Below are positions 44,356 to 54,102 of a stretch of DNA of 64,000 nt, one piece after another; the stretch's first letter is position 1, and every line of letters begins with the position of its first letter. Both the position numbers and the translations under genes were made by a program. The stretch is from Anoxybacillus mongoliensis (GTDB lineage: Bacteria > Bacillota > Bacilli > Bacillales > Anoxybacillaceae). The notes under the pieces are model-generated. The model worked only from the letters and a program-made list of their open reading frames with translations, was not told the DNA's origin and searched no databases. The stretch lies in contig NZ_JACHEQ010000013.1 of NCBI RefSeq assembly GCF_014201515.1, positions 1 through 64,000 of the forward strand. The letters run 5' to 3'.

Positions 44356-44991
44356 ATGATGCGAAAAAAAACCTCTTCCACAAAAGAGCAAATTTTAAAA
44401 ATGTTAAAATTACAGAAACGGTTAACAGTTGGTGAAATGGCGGAACAATTACAAATTACAGAAATGGCTGTTCGCCGTCATTTAAGTGCTTTAGAGCGCG
44501 AAGAACTGATTGAATCGACGCTTGTTCGTCAGCCGATGGGGAGACCGACAAACGTGTATCAACTGAGCTTAAAAGGACATCAACGGTTTCCGCGCCATTA
44601 TCAACAAACAATGCTTGATTTTTTAGCTGATTTAGAACAAATGGGCGGAAAACAAATTGTAGAAGAGTTGTTCCAAAATCGGCAAGAGCGGATGAGAAAA
44701 CTATACGAACAACAATTTGGAGATAAATCGTTTGATGAAAAAATAAAAGAACTTGTGGCAGTACAAAATGAGCATGGATATATGTCCGAGTTGTTACAAT
44801 ACGACGATGGTTCATTCGAGTTAGTGGAACATAACTGTCCGATTGCAGAGGTCGCACAAGCGTATCCGATTGCTTGCGAGTGCGAGCGCAATTTGTTTGA
44901 AACGCTCATTCACGAGGCGGAGATTGTGCCAAAGACGTGTTTAGCTGATGGAGATGATGCGTGTCGTTACCATATTAAGCGAAAAAAATGA
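44356..44991 (+). CDS. SufR-like Fe-S-sensing transcriptional regulator
   Basis: A 211-residue DNA-binding protein of the COG2345/SufR type. The N-terminal winged helix (about 8-75) contains LTVGEMAEQLQITEMAVRRHLSALEREELIES. The C-terminal part has five Cys: Cys161-X12-Cys174, Cys176, Cys195 and Cys203, and the Cx12C spacing is that of the SufR cluster ligands. It probably binds an Fe-S cluster and senses iron or redox state; suf genes lie 11 kb away and are a natural candidate target. GAGGGTG precedes ATG 44356. Target is inferred. Confidence 0.8.
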   Translation: MMRKKTSSTKEQILKMLKLQKRLTVGEMAEQLQITEMAVRRHLSALEREELIESTLVRQPMGRPTNVYQLSLKGHQRFPRHYQQTMLDFLADLEQMGGKQIVEELFQNRQERMRKLYEQQFGDKSFDEKIKELVAVQNEHGYMSELLQYDDGSFELVEHNCPIAEVAQAYPIACECERNLFETLIHEAEIVPKTCLADGDDACRYHIKRKK

Positions 44992-45083
44992 ACAATCGTT
45001 GACATTCGCTACTCTCTTTTTGACAAGTATAGTTGTTTTGCGTTAAAGTGTGAACGTGCAAGTTGTCAAAAGGAGTGGCAAAA

Positions 45084-45854
45084 GTGAAAACATATAAAGG
45101 GTATTTAATTGATTTAGACGGTACGATGTATCGCGGGACAGAACGAATTGAAGAGGCATGTGCTTTTGTGCATCGCCTTCATGAAAAAGGCATTCCGTAT
45201 TTGTTCGTCACTAATAATTCTTCACGCACGCCAGAACAAGTGGCTGAAAAGCTTCGGAAATTTGGCATCCCTGCAACGAAAGAACAAGTATTTACAACAA
45301 GTCAAGCAACAGCAAATTATATTTATGAAAAAAAGCCAAATGCTTCTGTTTATGTCATCGGAGAAGACGGCATCCGTCGAGCGCTTGAAGAAAAAGGGTT
45401 TACATTTGCGAATGAAGACGCAGAAGTTGTTGTCATGGGTATTGACCGTAGCATTAACTATGAAAAATTAGCGATTGCTTGCTTAGCTGTCCGCAATGGA
45501 GCGATGTTTGTTTCGACAAATGGAGACATTGCGATTCCGACGGAGCGTGGACTTTTGCCTGGAAACGGTTCGCTTACATCGGTCGTCGCTGTATCGACAC
45601 AGACGAAGCCGATTTTTATTGGAAAACCAGAAAAAATCATTATGGAACAAGCGCTGGAAGTGCTCGGTGTGCCGAAAGAAGAAACGTTAATGATCGGGGA
45701 TAACTACGATACGGATATTATGGCGGGAATGAATGCGGGGATCGATACACTTCTCGTTCATACAGGCGTGACGACGAAAGAAATGTTACCAACGTATGAC
45801 CGACAACCAACGTATGTCGTTGATTCGTTAAAAGAATGGATCGACCGCATATAA
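45084..45854 (+). CDS. yutF: HAD-family phosphatase YutF (NagD type)
   Basis: A 256-residue HAD phosphatase of the NagD/AraL group. Nucleophile motif DLDGTMYRG, motif II VTNNSSR, the C2-cap region, motif III lysine in PIFIGKPEKI and motif IV GDNYDTDI are all present. It probably dephosphorylates small sugar or nucleotide phosphates. GTG 45084 has AAAGGAG 8 nt upstream; an in-frame start at 45063 has none. Confidence 0.92.
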   Translation: MKTYKGYLIDLDGTMYRGTERIEEACAFVHRLHEKGIPYLFVTNNSSRTPEQVAEKLRKFGIPATKEQVFTTSQATANYIYEKKPNASVYVIGEDGIRRALEEKGFTFANEDAEVVVMGIDRSINYEKLAIACLAVRNGAMFVSTNGDIAIPTERGLLPGNGSLTSVVAVSTQTKPIFIGKPEKIIMEQALEVLGVPKEETLMIGDNYDTDIMAGMNAGIDTLLVHTGVTTKEMLPTYDRQPTYVVDSLKEWIDRI

Positions 45855-45879
45855 AAAGGTGCCGATTGAGGCACCTTTT
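45854..45879. terminator. bidirectional terminator between yutF and yutG
   Basis: AAAAGGTGCC (45854-45863), loop GATTGA, GGCACCTTTT (45870-45879). Confidence 0.85.
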
Positions 45880-45883
45880 CTAC

Positions 45884-46381
45884 TTATTCCACGTGGGCGG
45901 CGCGATGTGCTAAACGGCTTGAAGCGGCAGCGGCTATCGCCCCAACGATATCATCTAAAAATGTATGACAATACCCAGAAGATTTATCATTTAATTGTTG
46001 TAAAATACCCGGTTTTTGTTTATCGATGTAACCGTAATTCGTAAAACCGATGGAACCATACACGTTGACAATCGAAAGCGCTAAAATTTCATCTACTCCA
46101 TATAATCCTTCGTCTTTTGCGATAAATGATTGAAGTGGCTCTTGTAGCATCCCTTTCTCTGCTAACATATCGAGTTGAATGCCCGTAAATAATGCATTTT
46201 GTACTTCCCGTTTCGCGATGACTCGATTAACGTTATGAATACATTCGTCCATTTGTAAGTCAGGATGATATTTAGATTGTAAGTAGTAAACGAGTTCAGC
46301 GATATGTTCGATTGTTACCCCGCGATCTGCGAGCCACTGTCGTGCGATTTGCTCCATTTTTCCTATTTTTTTTTCCTCCAT
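45884..46381 (-). CDS. yutG: phosphatidylglycerophosphatase A-related protein YutG
   Basis: A 165-residue PgpA-like protein. The segment ADRGVTIEHIAELVYYLQ, KREVQNALFTGIQLDMLAE and DEILALSIVNVYGSIGFTNYGYIDK followed by FLDDIVGAIAAAA are the YutG family hallmark. Unlike membrane PgpA of E. coli it lacks strong transmembrane helices. AGGTGAAG precedes ATG 46381. Convergent with yutF. Confidence 0.85.
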   Translation of the reverse strand: MEEKKIGKMEQIARQWLADRGVTIEHIAELVYYLQSKYHPDLQMDECIHNVNRVIAKREVQNALFTGIQLDMLAEKGMLQEPLQSFIAKDEGLYGVDEILALSIVNVYGSIGFTNYGYIDKQKPGILQQLNDKSSGYCHTFLDDIVGAIAAAASSRLAHRAAHVE

Positions 46382-46514
46382 TCAACTTCACCTATTTCAT
46401 TTTTTATTTTTTACAATGTATGTGTGTTTTTTATGAAACGTGCGTTCATTTCCTCTCTCATATGAAGTTTATACGTATTTTTTAAACATATACATGAAAG
46501 AAGGAGGGATGTGC

Positions 46515-47453
46515 ATGGATTATTATTTTCGTATCGATCATATGGAAACAAAAAATGATCGTTTTCTTGTTCGAAGTGGAAATGACATATATATTGCGGT
46601 GCCGACGAATGAGAAAGAAAGCGACATACAGCAGTTATACTACATGGCGATGTATATGCGAACACAAGGTGACGAAACGATTGCAACGTTGCTTCCGACG
46701 AAGACAGGGCGATTTGTCGGTAAGCTACAAGGGATGCAAGTTAGCGTGTGGAAAATGGAAAAACGAATCCAAACAAACGATCAAGCACAACAACTTGCAT
46801 TATTTCATCAGCGTGGGCGCACATATCCGTATGATGTTTCAACGAGAAATCGGTTCGGGCAATGGGGGGAACTATGGGGACAACGTATTGATCAATTAGA
46901 ACAGTTTTGGCAATTGCAATTGAGATCTTCTGAAAAAAGTGAAATAGACGAACAGTTTATCGAAACGTTTCCATATTATGTAGGATTGGTTGAAAATGCG
47001 ATTCAATACGTTGTGGATACGCAGTTAGATGAAGTTCCGATGCGTAGCGATCTACCGACAATCTGTCATGAACAATTTGCTCCTGGAGCATGGGAAATGG
47101 GGAAAATACCGACAGATTGGGTGTTTGATCATGCAAGTCGCGATGTTTCGGAATGGATACGAAACCAGTGGCTTATGAAACAATCAGACGAAACGATTGT
47201 CCGCTTTTTACGAACGTACGAACAGGTACAACCACTTAGCCGGTTTTCTTGGCGAATGGTTTATGCTCGCTTGTTATTTCCGCTTCATTATTTTCAAGCG
47301 ATTGAAAACTATTATGGGACAGAAGGAGACATAAGGCAAGGCTATGAACAGCAATTGAGACAAGTGTTTGAAGAGAGCGATATATATGAACGAAAGCTTC
47401 GCCATTTTCATGACATGACTACTGTTTCCATTCCTCGTCTTGATTGGTTATAA
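46515..47453 (+). CDS. yutH: spore coat-associated CotS/YutH-family protein
   Basis: A 312-residue protein of the CotS/YutH kinase-like group. Recognisable segments are DLPTICHEQFAPGAW, VFDHASRDVSEWIRN and a C-terminal RMVYARLLFPLHYFQAIENYY, corresponding to degenerate phosphotransferase motifs. In Bacillus, YutH is linked to the spore coat. ATG 46515 lies 8 nt after AAGGAGG; ATG 46509 abuts that site. Order yutG-yutH-hom is as in B. subtilis, apart from the following dehydrogenase. Confidence 0.85.
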   Translation: MDYYFRIDHMETKNDRFLVRSGNDIYIAVPTNEKESDIQQLYYMAMYMRTQGDETIATLLPTKTGRFVGKLQGMQVSVWKMEKRIQTNDQAQQLALFHQRGRTYPYDVSTRNRFGQWGELWGQRIDQLEQFWQLQLRSSEKSEIDEQFIETFPYYVGLVENAIQYVVDTQLDEVPMRSDLPTICHEQFAPGAWEMGKIPTDWVFDHASRDVSEWIRNQWLMKQSDETIVRFLRTYEQVQPLSRFSWRMVYARLLFPLHYFQAIENYYGTEGDIRQGYEQQLRQVFEESDIYERKLRHFHDMTTVSIPRLDWL

Positions 47454-47500
47454 ATATGTTACAATGAAACGGAGGACAATGTGCGAAAGGGGTCAAAAAT

Positions 47501-48472
47501 ATGAGGAGACCGTATGTATTTATTACAAGAAAACTACCAGACGATATTGTTGCTCCGTTATACGATAAATATGATGTAAACATGTGGCCACATGAACATC
47601 TTGTCGTTCCGCGCGATGTGTTACTTCAAGAAGCAAGCCGAGCGGAAGCATTAATTACGATGTTATCTGATCGCATTGATGAGGAGTTATTGCAACAAAG
47701 TGTGAAACTTCGTGTTATTGCGAATGTAGCTGTCGGTTACGACAATATTGACATAGAGGCAGCGACAAAACGAGGGGTGATTGTTTGTAACACGCCTGAT
47801 GTATTGACAGAAACAACAGCGGATTTAACATTTGCTCTTCTGTTAGCAACGGCAAGAAGATTGGTTGAAGCAGCCGAGTTTATAAAAGAAGGAAAATGGA
47901 AAAGTTGGAGCCCGCTTTTACTTGCAGGGACGGATGTCCACCATAAAACGATTGGGATTGTCGGGATGGGAAAAATCGGGCAAGCCGTTGCACATCGGGC
48001 AAAAGGGTTTCATATGCGTGTATTATACTATAATCGTTCACGAAATATAGAAGCGGAACGAGCGCTCGATGCGACGTATTGTTCGTTTGATGAGTTGCTT
48101 GAACAAGCAGACTTTGTCGTCTGCTTAGCTCCGTTAACGAACGAAACGTATCAATTGTTTAACCGTGAAGCATTTATGAAAATGAAGCGATCAGCTATTT
48201 TTATTAACGCAGGGCGTGGGGCGGTTGTGGATGAAAAAGCGCTATATGACGCGTTAATCGATCAACAGATTGCCGCAGCAGGATTGGACGTGTTTGCCGA
48301 AGAGCCGATTCGTGAGGATCATCCACTTTTACAATTGCCAAATGTTGTTGCTTTACCACATATCGGGAGTGCGACGAAAGAAACGAGATATGCCATGATG
48401 CAACTATGTTGCCGAAACGTCATAGCCGTGCTAGAAGGAAAGGAGCCTTATACACCTGTAAAGAGCCAATAG
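47501..48472 (+). CDS. D-2-hydroxyacid dehydrogenase (glycerate/glyoxylate reductase type)
   Basis: A 323-residue NAD(P)-dependent enzyme that reduces glyoxylate, hydroxypyruvate or a related 2-keto acid. The nucleotide-binding motif is GIVGMGKIGQAVAHRAKGF, catalytic Arg is in FINAGRGAVVDE, Glu in LDVFAEEP and His in ALPHIGSATKETR. AAAGGGG precedes ATG 47501. It sits between yutH and hom and is probably a separate short unit. Exact substrate not resolvable by eye. Confidence 0.9.
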   Translation: MRRPYVFITRKLPDDIVAPLYDKYDVNMWPHEHLVVPRDVLLQEASRAEALITMLSDRIDEELLQQSVKLRVIANVAVGYDNIDIEAATKRGVIVCNTPDVLTETTADLTFALLLATARRLVEAAEFIKEGKWKSWSPLLLAGTDVHHKTIGIVGMGKIGQAVAHRAKGFHMRVLYYNRSRNIEAERALDATYCSFDELLEQADFVVCLAPLTNETYQLFNREAFMKMKRSAIFINAGRGAVVDEKALYDALIDQQIAAAGLDVFAEEPIREDHPLLQLPNVVALPHIGSATKETRYAMMQLCCRNVIAVLEGKEPYTPVKSQ

Positions 48473-48483
48473 GCTCTTTTTTT
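48461..48483 (+). terminator. terminator after the hydroxyacid dehydrogenase
   Basis: AAGAGCC (48461-48467) pairs with GGCTCTT (48472-48478), then a T-tract; the stop codon is at the loop. Confidence 0.8.
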
Positions 48484-48626
48484 ATTTTTTTAGAAAATTT
48501 TTAAACATAAAACGTTTTCATATGGTACGATAATGAAAATAAGGATTGTAAAAGAAATGGAGATCCTCTATAATGTCTACTATACAAAAACAAATGTTCA
48601 TTACAGAAAAACAAGAGGTGGGGAAG

Positions 48627-49928
48627 ATGGTAAAAAGCGTATCAGTTGGATTGTTAGGATTAGGAACGGTTGGCAGTGGGGTAGTTAAAATTATTAAAAA
48701 TCATCAAGATAAATTGATACATCAAATTGGCTGTCCTGTTGAAATAAAAAAGATCGCAGTTCGTGATCGTAGCAAAAAACGAGATGTCGTTTTGCCAGAG
48801 GCAGTATTAACGACATATGTAGAGGAAGTGATTAACGATCCGGACATTGATGTTGTTATTGAAGTGATGGGAGGCGTTGAAGAAACGCGACAATATATAT
48901 TACAAGCATTAAAAAATGGAAAGCATGTCGTTACAGCGAATAAAGATTTAATGGCGTTATACGGAACAGAGTTGCTTTCGGTTGCATCTGAACACGGTTG
49001 CGATTTGTTTTATGAAGCAAGCGTAGCTGGAGGTATTCCGATTTTACGTAGTCTTGTAGATGGATTGGCTTCTGACCGCATCACGAAAATGATGGGAATT
49101 GTGAACGGAACGACGAATTACATTTTAACAAAAATGAGCAAATTCAACCGACCATATGAAGAAGTATTAGCGGAGGCGCAAGCGCTCGGCTATGCTGAGG
49201 CAGATCCGACATCAGATGTGGAAGGATTAGATGCGGCACGGAAAATGGCAATTTTAGCTCGGCTCGGATTTTCGATGCATATCGATTTACAAGATGTGTA
49301 TGTGAAAGGCATTACAGGAATTACAGAGGAAGACTTAAACTACAGCAAACGACTTGGCTATACGATGAAATTGATTGGTATTGCTCATCGAGATGGCGAA
49401 AAAGTAGAAGTGAGCGTGCAACCAACATTGCTACCTGAAACGCATCCACTTGCGTCTGTAAACGACGAGTATAATGCAGTTTACGTTTATGGTGAAGCGG
49501 TCGGGGAGACGATGTTTTACGGTCCGGGAGCAGGAAGTTTGCCGACAGCAACGTCTGTTGTGTCCGATTTAGTTGCTGTTATGAAAAACATGCGCCTCGG
49601 TGTGAACGGAAGAAGTGCAGTCACTCCGCAATATGACAAGTGTTTAAAAGACGATAGCGAAATATACTCTAAATATTTCTTACGCATCCATGTGAAAGAT
49701 CAAGTAGGAGCGTTTGCGAAAATTACATCGCTCTTTTCAGAACGGGGAGTGAGTTTTGAAAAAATTTTACAACTTCCTTTAAAACAAAAAGACTTAGCTG
49801 AAATCGTGCTCGTTACACATCAAGCGTCTTTAAAAGATTATCGTGATGTATTGCAGCAGTTGCGTGATTTAGAAGTTGTTGAAGAAGTGAAAAGTTCGTA
49901 TCGGGTAGAAGGGGAAGGTGCATTGTAA
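48627..49928 (+). CDS. hom: homoserine dehydrogenase
   Basis: A 433-residue enzyme reducing aspartate semialdehyde to homoserine, the branch point to threonine and methionine. NAD motif [14 protein letters not shown], catalytic region [11 protein letters not shown] and [26 protein letters not shown], and a C-terminal ACT domain (about 350-425, [26 protein letters not shown]) for feedback by threonine. ATG 48627 follows GAGGTGGGG; an upstream in-frame ATG at 48573 is possible but lies 12 nt from a weak GGAG. First gene of hom-thrC-thrB. Confidence 0.96.
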   Translation: MVKSVSVGLLGLGTVGSGVVKIIKNHQDKLIHQIGCPVEIKKIAVRDRSKKRDVVLPEAVLTTYVEEVINDPDIDVVIEVMGGVEETRQYILQALKNGKHVVTANKDLMALYGTELLSVASEHGCDLFYEASVAGGIPILRSLVDGLASDRITKMMGIVNGTTNYILTKMSKFNRPYEEVLAEAQALGYAEADPTSDVEGLDAARKMAILARLGFSMHIDLQDVYVKGITGITEEDLNYSKRLGYTMKLIGIAHRDGEKVEVSVQPTLLPETHPLASVNDEYNAVYVYGEAVGETMFYGPGAGSLPTATSVVSDLVAVMKNMRLGVNGRSAVTPQYDKCLKDDSEIYSKYFLRIHVKDQVGAFAKITSLFSERGVSFEKILQLPLKQKDLAEIVLVTHQASLKDYRDVLQQLRDLEVVEEVKSSYRVEGEGAL

Positions 49929-50986
49929 TGTGGAGAGGATTGTTACATCATTATCGTGACTATTTGCCAGTGACCGATCAAACGCCGATGTTATCGTTAA
50001 ATGAAGGAAACACGCCACTCATTCCGCTTATTCATTTGTCTGAAAAACTTGGTGTCGAGTTATACGTCAAAACAGAGGGAGCAAATCCAACAGGATCATT
50101 TAAAGATCGCGGAATGGTGATGGCTGTCGCTAAGGCAAAGGAAGAAGGAAGCGATACGATTATTTGCGCTTCAACAGGTAACACGTCTGCTGCTGCAGCG
50201 GCATATGCTGCTCGCGCAAATATGCGTTGTATTATCGTCATTCCTGATGGAAAAATTGCGCTTGGGAAGTTGGCGCAAGCGGTCATGTATGGAGCAGAAA
50301 TTGTTGCGATTCAAGGGAACTTTGATCACGCGTTAAAAATGGTGCGCCGTTTAAGCGAGATTGCGCCTGTCACACTTGTTAATTCTGTTAATCCGTATCG
50401 GATTGAAGGGCAAAAAACAGCAGCATTTGAAATTTGTGAGCAGCTAGGGCAAGCACCTGATATTCTTGCGATCCCAGTAGGAAACGCAGGGAATATTACA
50501 GCATATTGGAAAGGATTTAAGCAATTTCATGAAAAACATGGGACGAAGCTACCGGAAATGCGCGGGTTTGAAGCGGAAGGAGCAGCAGCGATTGTGCGCA
50601 ATGAAGTGATCGAAAACCCTGAAACGATTGCGACAGCGATTCGAATTGGTAACCCAGCTAGTTGGGAATATGCTGTTCAAGCCGCTAACGAATCGGGCGG
50701 AAAAATCGATGAAGTGACAGACGAACAAATTTTACATGCATATCGCTTACTTGCACGCGAAGAAGGAATTTTTGCAGAGCCTGCTTCGTGCGCATCTGTC
50801 GCCGGTGTGATGAAACAAGTAGAAAGAGGGGAAATTGCAAAAGGAAGCCGTGTTGTTGCTGTTCTTACAGGAAATGGATTGAAAGATCCGAATGTCGCGA
50901 TGGAGGCAACGAATATACAACCGATCGTTTTGCCAAATGATGAAGAAGCGGTGTTTGCGCACATTCAAGGAGCTGTTCTTCAATGA
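49928..50986 (+). CDS. thrC: threonine synthase
   Basis: A 352-residue PLP enzyme turning O-phosphohomoserine into threonine. PLP lysine is in [13 protein letters not shown], with [19 protein letters not shown] and the phosphate loop [14 protein letters not shown]. Its ATG overlaps the hom stop by one base (TAATG). The short form without N-terminal extension is typical of Bacillus. Confidence 0.96.
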   Translation: MWRGLLHHYRDYLPVTDQTPMLSLNEGNTPLIPLIHLSEKLGVELYVKTEGANPTGSFKDRGMVMAVAKAKEEGSDTIICASTGNTSAAAAAYAARANMRCIIVIPDGKIALGKLAQAVMYGAEIVAIQGNFDHALKMVRRLSEIAPVTLVNSVNPYRIEGQKTAAFEICEQLGQAPDILAIPVGNAGNITAYWKGFKQFHEKHGTKLPEMRGFEAEGAAAIVRNEVIENPETIATAIRIGNPASWEYAVQAANESGGKIDEVTDEQILHAYRLLAREEGIFAEPASCASVAGVMKQVERGEIAKGSRVVAVLTGNGLKDPNVAMEATNIQPIVLPNDEEAVFAHIQGAVLQ

Positions 50987-51897
50987 ATGATGGGGAGATG
51001 TTAAAAATTGTTGTGCCAGGAAGTACAGCCAACCTTGGTCCTGGCTTTGATTCGATTGGATTGGCTGTATCGTTGCATTTAACATTAGAAGTTGTTCGTG
51101 CTGAAATGTGGGAATTTATCCCGAAAACAAGTGAAGTAAAAAGCATTCCAACAGATGAAAGTAATCTAATATATCAAGTAGCGAATCAACTAGCTCATCA
51201 GTATGGTGTAGTGCTACCTCCGTGTCGCGTGTTTGTATCAAGTAATATCCCATTTACGAGAGGGTTAGGTAGTAGTGCAGCTGCCATTATAGCGGCCATT
51301 GAGCTGGCAAATGAGCTAGGACATCTTGATTTGTCACAAGAGGAAAAAATGCGCGTAGCTAGCGTATATGAAGGTCATCCTGATAATGTTGGTGCTTCTT
51401 TATATGGGGGAGTAGTCATTGGGAGTCATTTGAAAGACCGTACACATGTTGTGCACATCCCTTCCATTCCAGTTGATTTAGTTGCTGTCATTCCGGCGTA
51501 TGAATTGGAAACGAAAAAGTCTCGCACCGTTCTTCCAAGCGCATTTACACGCGAGCAAGCAGTCGAGGCAAGTGCTATTAGTAACGTACTCGTAGCTGCA
51601 TTGTTAACGCACAACTGGTCGCTTGTTGGTGAAATGATGGATGCAGATGTATTTCATCAACCATATCGGGAAAGTCTCGTGCCTGAATTGCGACATGTGC
51701 GCGCAGTAGCGAAGCGGAATGGGGCGTTTGGCGTTGCGCTAAGTGGTGCCGGTCCGACGGTGTTATGTTTTGTAGAACAAGGGAGAGGAAAGGAAGTATA
51801 TCATGCGTTAGAACTGGCATGTCCAAGGTGCGACGTTCGCATGTTGTCAGTAGAGACGGAGGGAAGTTGTGTATATAAAATGGCGTTAGAAAAATAA
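50983..51897 (+). CDS. thrB: homoserine kinase
   Basis: A 304-residue GHMP kinase phosphorylating homoserine. N-terminal [19 protein letters not shown], the ATP loop [16 protein letters not shown] and the C-terminal [12 protein letters not shown] are the three GHMP motifs. The ATG overlaps the thrC stop (ATGA). End of the threonine operon, followed by a terminator shared with yutI. Confidence 0.96.
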   Translation: MNDGEMLKIVVPGSTANLGPGFDSIGLAVSLHLTLEVVRAEMWEFIPKTSEVKSIPTDESNLIYQVANQLAHQYGVVLPPCRVFVSSNIPFTRGLGSSAAAIIAAIELANELGHLDLSQEEKMRVASVYEGHPDNVGASLYGGVVIGSHLKDRTHVVHIPSIPVDLVAVIPAYELETKKSRTVLPSAFTREQAVEASAISNVLVAALLTHNWSLVGEMMDADVFHQPYRESLVPELRHVRAVAKRNGAFGVALSGAGPTVLCFVEQGRGKEVYHALELACPRCDVRMLSVETEGSCVYKMALEK

Positions 51898-51931
51898 AAA
51901 GGGTGTCCAAAAATGATTGGGCACCCTTTTT
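51896..51931. terminator. bidirectional terminator between thrB and yutI
   Basis: GGGTGTCC (51901-51908) pairs with GGGCACCC (51919-51926, one G-T pair), flanked by AAAAA and TTTTT. Confidence 0.85.
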
Positions 51932-51934
51932 CTA

Positions 51935-52171
51935 TTAAAACACTTGTTCCACTTCAACAACGCCAGGAACTTCTTCAAGCAATGCGCGCTCAATGCCGGC
52001 TTTTAACGTAATCGTTGAGCTTGGGCAACTACCGCATGCACCGAGAAGACGAAGTTTAACAACGCCATCTTCCACATCGACTAACTCACAATCTCCGCCA
52101 TCGCGAAGTAAAAATGGACGAAGTTTATCTAATACTTCTTGTACTTGTTGTTTAATATCTTGATCTGCCAT
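51935..52171 (-). CDS. yutI: NifU-like Fe-S carrier YutI
   Basis: A 78-residue NifU C-terminal (Nfu) domain with the cluster-binding CxxC in GACGSCPSS. It passes Fe-S clusters from the SUF scaffold to target proteins. ATG 52171 is 9 nt from GGAG; ATG 52177 is too close. Monocistronic, convergent with the thr operon, as in B. subtilis. Confidence 0.93.
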   Translation of the reverse strand: MADQDIKQQVQEVLDKLRPFLLRDGGDCELVDVEDGVVKLRLLGACGSCPSSTITLKAGIERALLEEVPGVVEVEQVF

Positions 52172-52265
52172 TTTCATCGACTCCTTTCATTAATTTTATT
52201 ATAATCATCATGATGAAAAAAATCTATTCACGTTACTTAACTTTTTCCCAGAGGAGAGAATAAAT

Positions 52266-52571
52266 ATGATTGAAATATGTGTGTACGGGGCAGAGACGAT
52301 TTGTGCTTCTTGTGTCGGTGCACCGTCATCAAAAGATACGTATGAATGGATTCAAGCTGCTGTTTCACGAAAATATCCGAACCATTCATTTCAGTTTGTG
52401 TATGTTGATATTTTTCACCCGCCAGAAGATGACAAAAAACGTCAATGGGCACAAAAGGTAATTGACGAAGACTTATTTTATCCTGTCGTTGTCATTGATG
52501 GCGAGATTGTTGACGAAGGAAATCCGAAATTAAAAAACATTTATGAAGCGATTGAAAAAAGGGCGAAGTAA
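52266..52571 (+). CDS. yuzD: YuzD family protein (DUF1462)
   Basis: A 101-residue protein with a thioredoxin-like arrangement: EICVYGAETICASCVGAPSSKDTYEW carries CxxC, followed by VYVDIFHPPEDD and YPVVVIDGEIVDEGNPKL. Conserved next to yutI in Bacillus, which hints at a link to Fe-S or thiol chemistry, but no function is established. GAGGAGAG precedes ATG 52266. Divergent from yutI. Confidence 0.88.
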   Translation: MIEICVYGAETICASCVGAPSSKDTYEWIQAAVSRKYPNHSFQFVYVDIFHPPEDDKKRQWAQKVIDEDLFYPVVVIDGEIVDEGNPKLKNIYEAIEKRAK

Positions 52572-52608
52572 CTCGCCCTCATTAATTTTACTTAAACGGT
52601 GCATCGAA

Positions 52609-53676
52609 TTAATATCCATTATGGTATTTATACATCCATAAAACGCCTGATTTTAGAAGGCGTGGGACGCGACCGGTTAGTGGACGATCGGCAACGAGAC
52701 CGAATCCATGCTTTTTGCCCAATGATCCTAAAACGCCTTTTAATTTAATTGGTGGAAATTCACTCGGTGGTTCTTCACCTTTCCAACGTTTTTGCAACAC
52801 TTGAGCGATTTGTTCTGCTTGACCTTCAGCGAGTTGAGCGCTCGGGGCATGCGGTAAGCTCGCGCAATCCCCAACGACGTATACATTTTCTATATTCGGG
52901 ATATGATGTCGCGGTGTTAACACGACGCGACCTTGATTGTCTTTTTCAACATTCAGTTCGCGAACGACACGATTCGGTTGGATGCCAGCAGTCCACACAA
53001 TCGCATCACAGTGGATTGCTTCATCATGGTTATACAACGTATGTTCTTCGACTTTTGTAATATTGGATTGGCGAATGAGTTCAACGCCATGTGAATGAAA
53101 CCATTGTTCTACATAATGACTTAGCCGTTCAGGAAACATAGATAAAATACGTGTGCCTCGATCAAATAGTTTTACGTGTAAGTCTGGACGGCTTTCAACT
53201 AATTCACTTGCCAATTCCACACCACTTAATCCAGCTCCGACAACGCCAACGATACTATGTGGAGGAAGATTGCTTAGTTTTTGATACGTTTCTCTTGCTT
53301 TATCAATTGTTTGAATGCTATAAGTAAAGATGTCTGCACCGGGCACACCGTGATATTTATCCTCGCAGCCTAGTCCAATGACTAAGTCATCGTACGGAAT
53401 GCATGTCCCATCTTGAAGATGCACAACTTCATGATGTAAATCAATTTTTTTGACCTCACCGAACACGTAAGATAGACGAGGGTGTTCTGGGAATGGGACG
53501 CGAATATGTTGGTCGCTAATTGTCCCAGCAGCTAAAGCGTAATATTCTGTTTTTAAGCAATGGTATGGAACGCGATCAATTAATGTAATATGAATATGTT
53601 CTGGTAAATTCGGAAGGATGCGGAGTAAGATGCGCATATTTCCGTATCCGCCACCAAGTAGCACGAGGTTTCTCAT
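52609..53676 (-). CDS. yutJ: NADH dehydrogenase-like FAD oxidoreductase YutJ
   Basis: A 355-residue flavoprotein related to type II NADH dehydrogenases. FAD motif VLLGGGYGNMRILLRILP at the N-terminus, NAD motif GVVGAGLSGVELASELVE, the ATG-type TAGIQPNRVV and VVGDCASLP are present. AAAAGGGGAAAG precedes ATG 53676; the longer frame to 53760 has no site. Paralogue of ndh at 57468. Its electron acceptor is unknown. Confidence 0.9.
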   Translation of the reverse strand: MRNLVLLGGGYGNMRILLRILPNLPEHIHITLIDRVPYHCLKTEYYALAAGTISDQHIRVPFPEHPRLSYVFGEVKKIDLHHEVVHLQDGTCIPYDDLVIGLGCEDKYHGVPGADIFTYSIQTIDKARETYQKLSNLPPHSIVGVVGAGLSGVELASELVESRPDLHVKLFDRGTRILSMFPERLSHYVEQWFHSHGVELIRQSNITKVEEHTLYNHDEAIHCDAIVWTAGIQPNRVVRELNVEKDNQGRVVLTPRHHIPNIENVYVVGDCASLPHAPSAQLAEGQAEQIAQVLQKRWKGEEPPSEFPPIKLKGVLGSLGKKHGFGLVADRPLTGRVPRLLKSGVLWMYKYHNGY

Positions 53677-53842
53677 GGAAGCTTTCCCCTTTTGATAAAA
53701 TTCGACCATTAAAAGTATAACGAAATTGTGACAAAATAACAACATTTTTTCGAGAAACATGAATAATTAAGTGGTTTTTTACATGTTAATATTACATCAT
53801 TTTTCGTAAAAGTGTTATAATATTAAGATTGAGGTGAATATA

Positions 53843-54082
53843 TTGTTAAAACCGATCGTTGAATTTTGTATAAGTAACTTAGCAAATGGGTCCCAACGTG
53901 CACTAGAGCAATTGGAGAAAGATCCAAATTTAGATATTGTTGAATATGGGTGTTTAGGGTACTGCGGGAAGTGCGCCAATACGTTGTTTGCGATGGTAAA
54001 TGGGGATATTGTTACAGCAGAGGATGCGGAGCAACTTGTCGAACGAGTGTATGCATATATTGAGGAAAATCCAATGTTTTAG
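53843..54082 (+). CDS. yuzB: YuzB family protein (DUF1450)
   Basis: A 79-residue protein with [37 protein letters not shown] and a helical acidic C-terminus. The CxxxCxxC-like Cys set resembles thioredoxin-like [2Fe-2S] ferredoxin folds, so cluster or metal binding is possible. TTG 53843 has GAGGTG 6 nt upstream; GTG 53834 lies on the site. Divergent from yutJ as in B. subtilis. Confidence 0.88.
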   Translation: MLKPIVEFCISNLANGSQRALEQLEKDPNLDIVEYGCLGYCGKCANTLFAMVNGDIVTAEDAEQLVERVYAYIEENPMF

Positions 54083-54102
54083 GGGGGCTATTGTGCCCCC
54101 TT
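54081..54102. terminator. bidirectional terminator between yuzB and the DUF2225 gene
   Basis: AGGGGGGC (54081-54088) pairs with GTGCCCCCTT (54093-54102), followed by a T-rich stretch; it overlaps the last codons of the convergent gene. Confidence 0.7.

Noticed and set aside
48484-48626. T-box leader upstream of hom-thrC-thrB
   Set aside because: No TGGNACCGCG-type T-box sequence and no terminator/antiterminator pair in the region.
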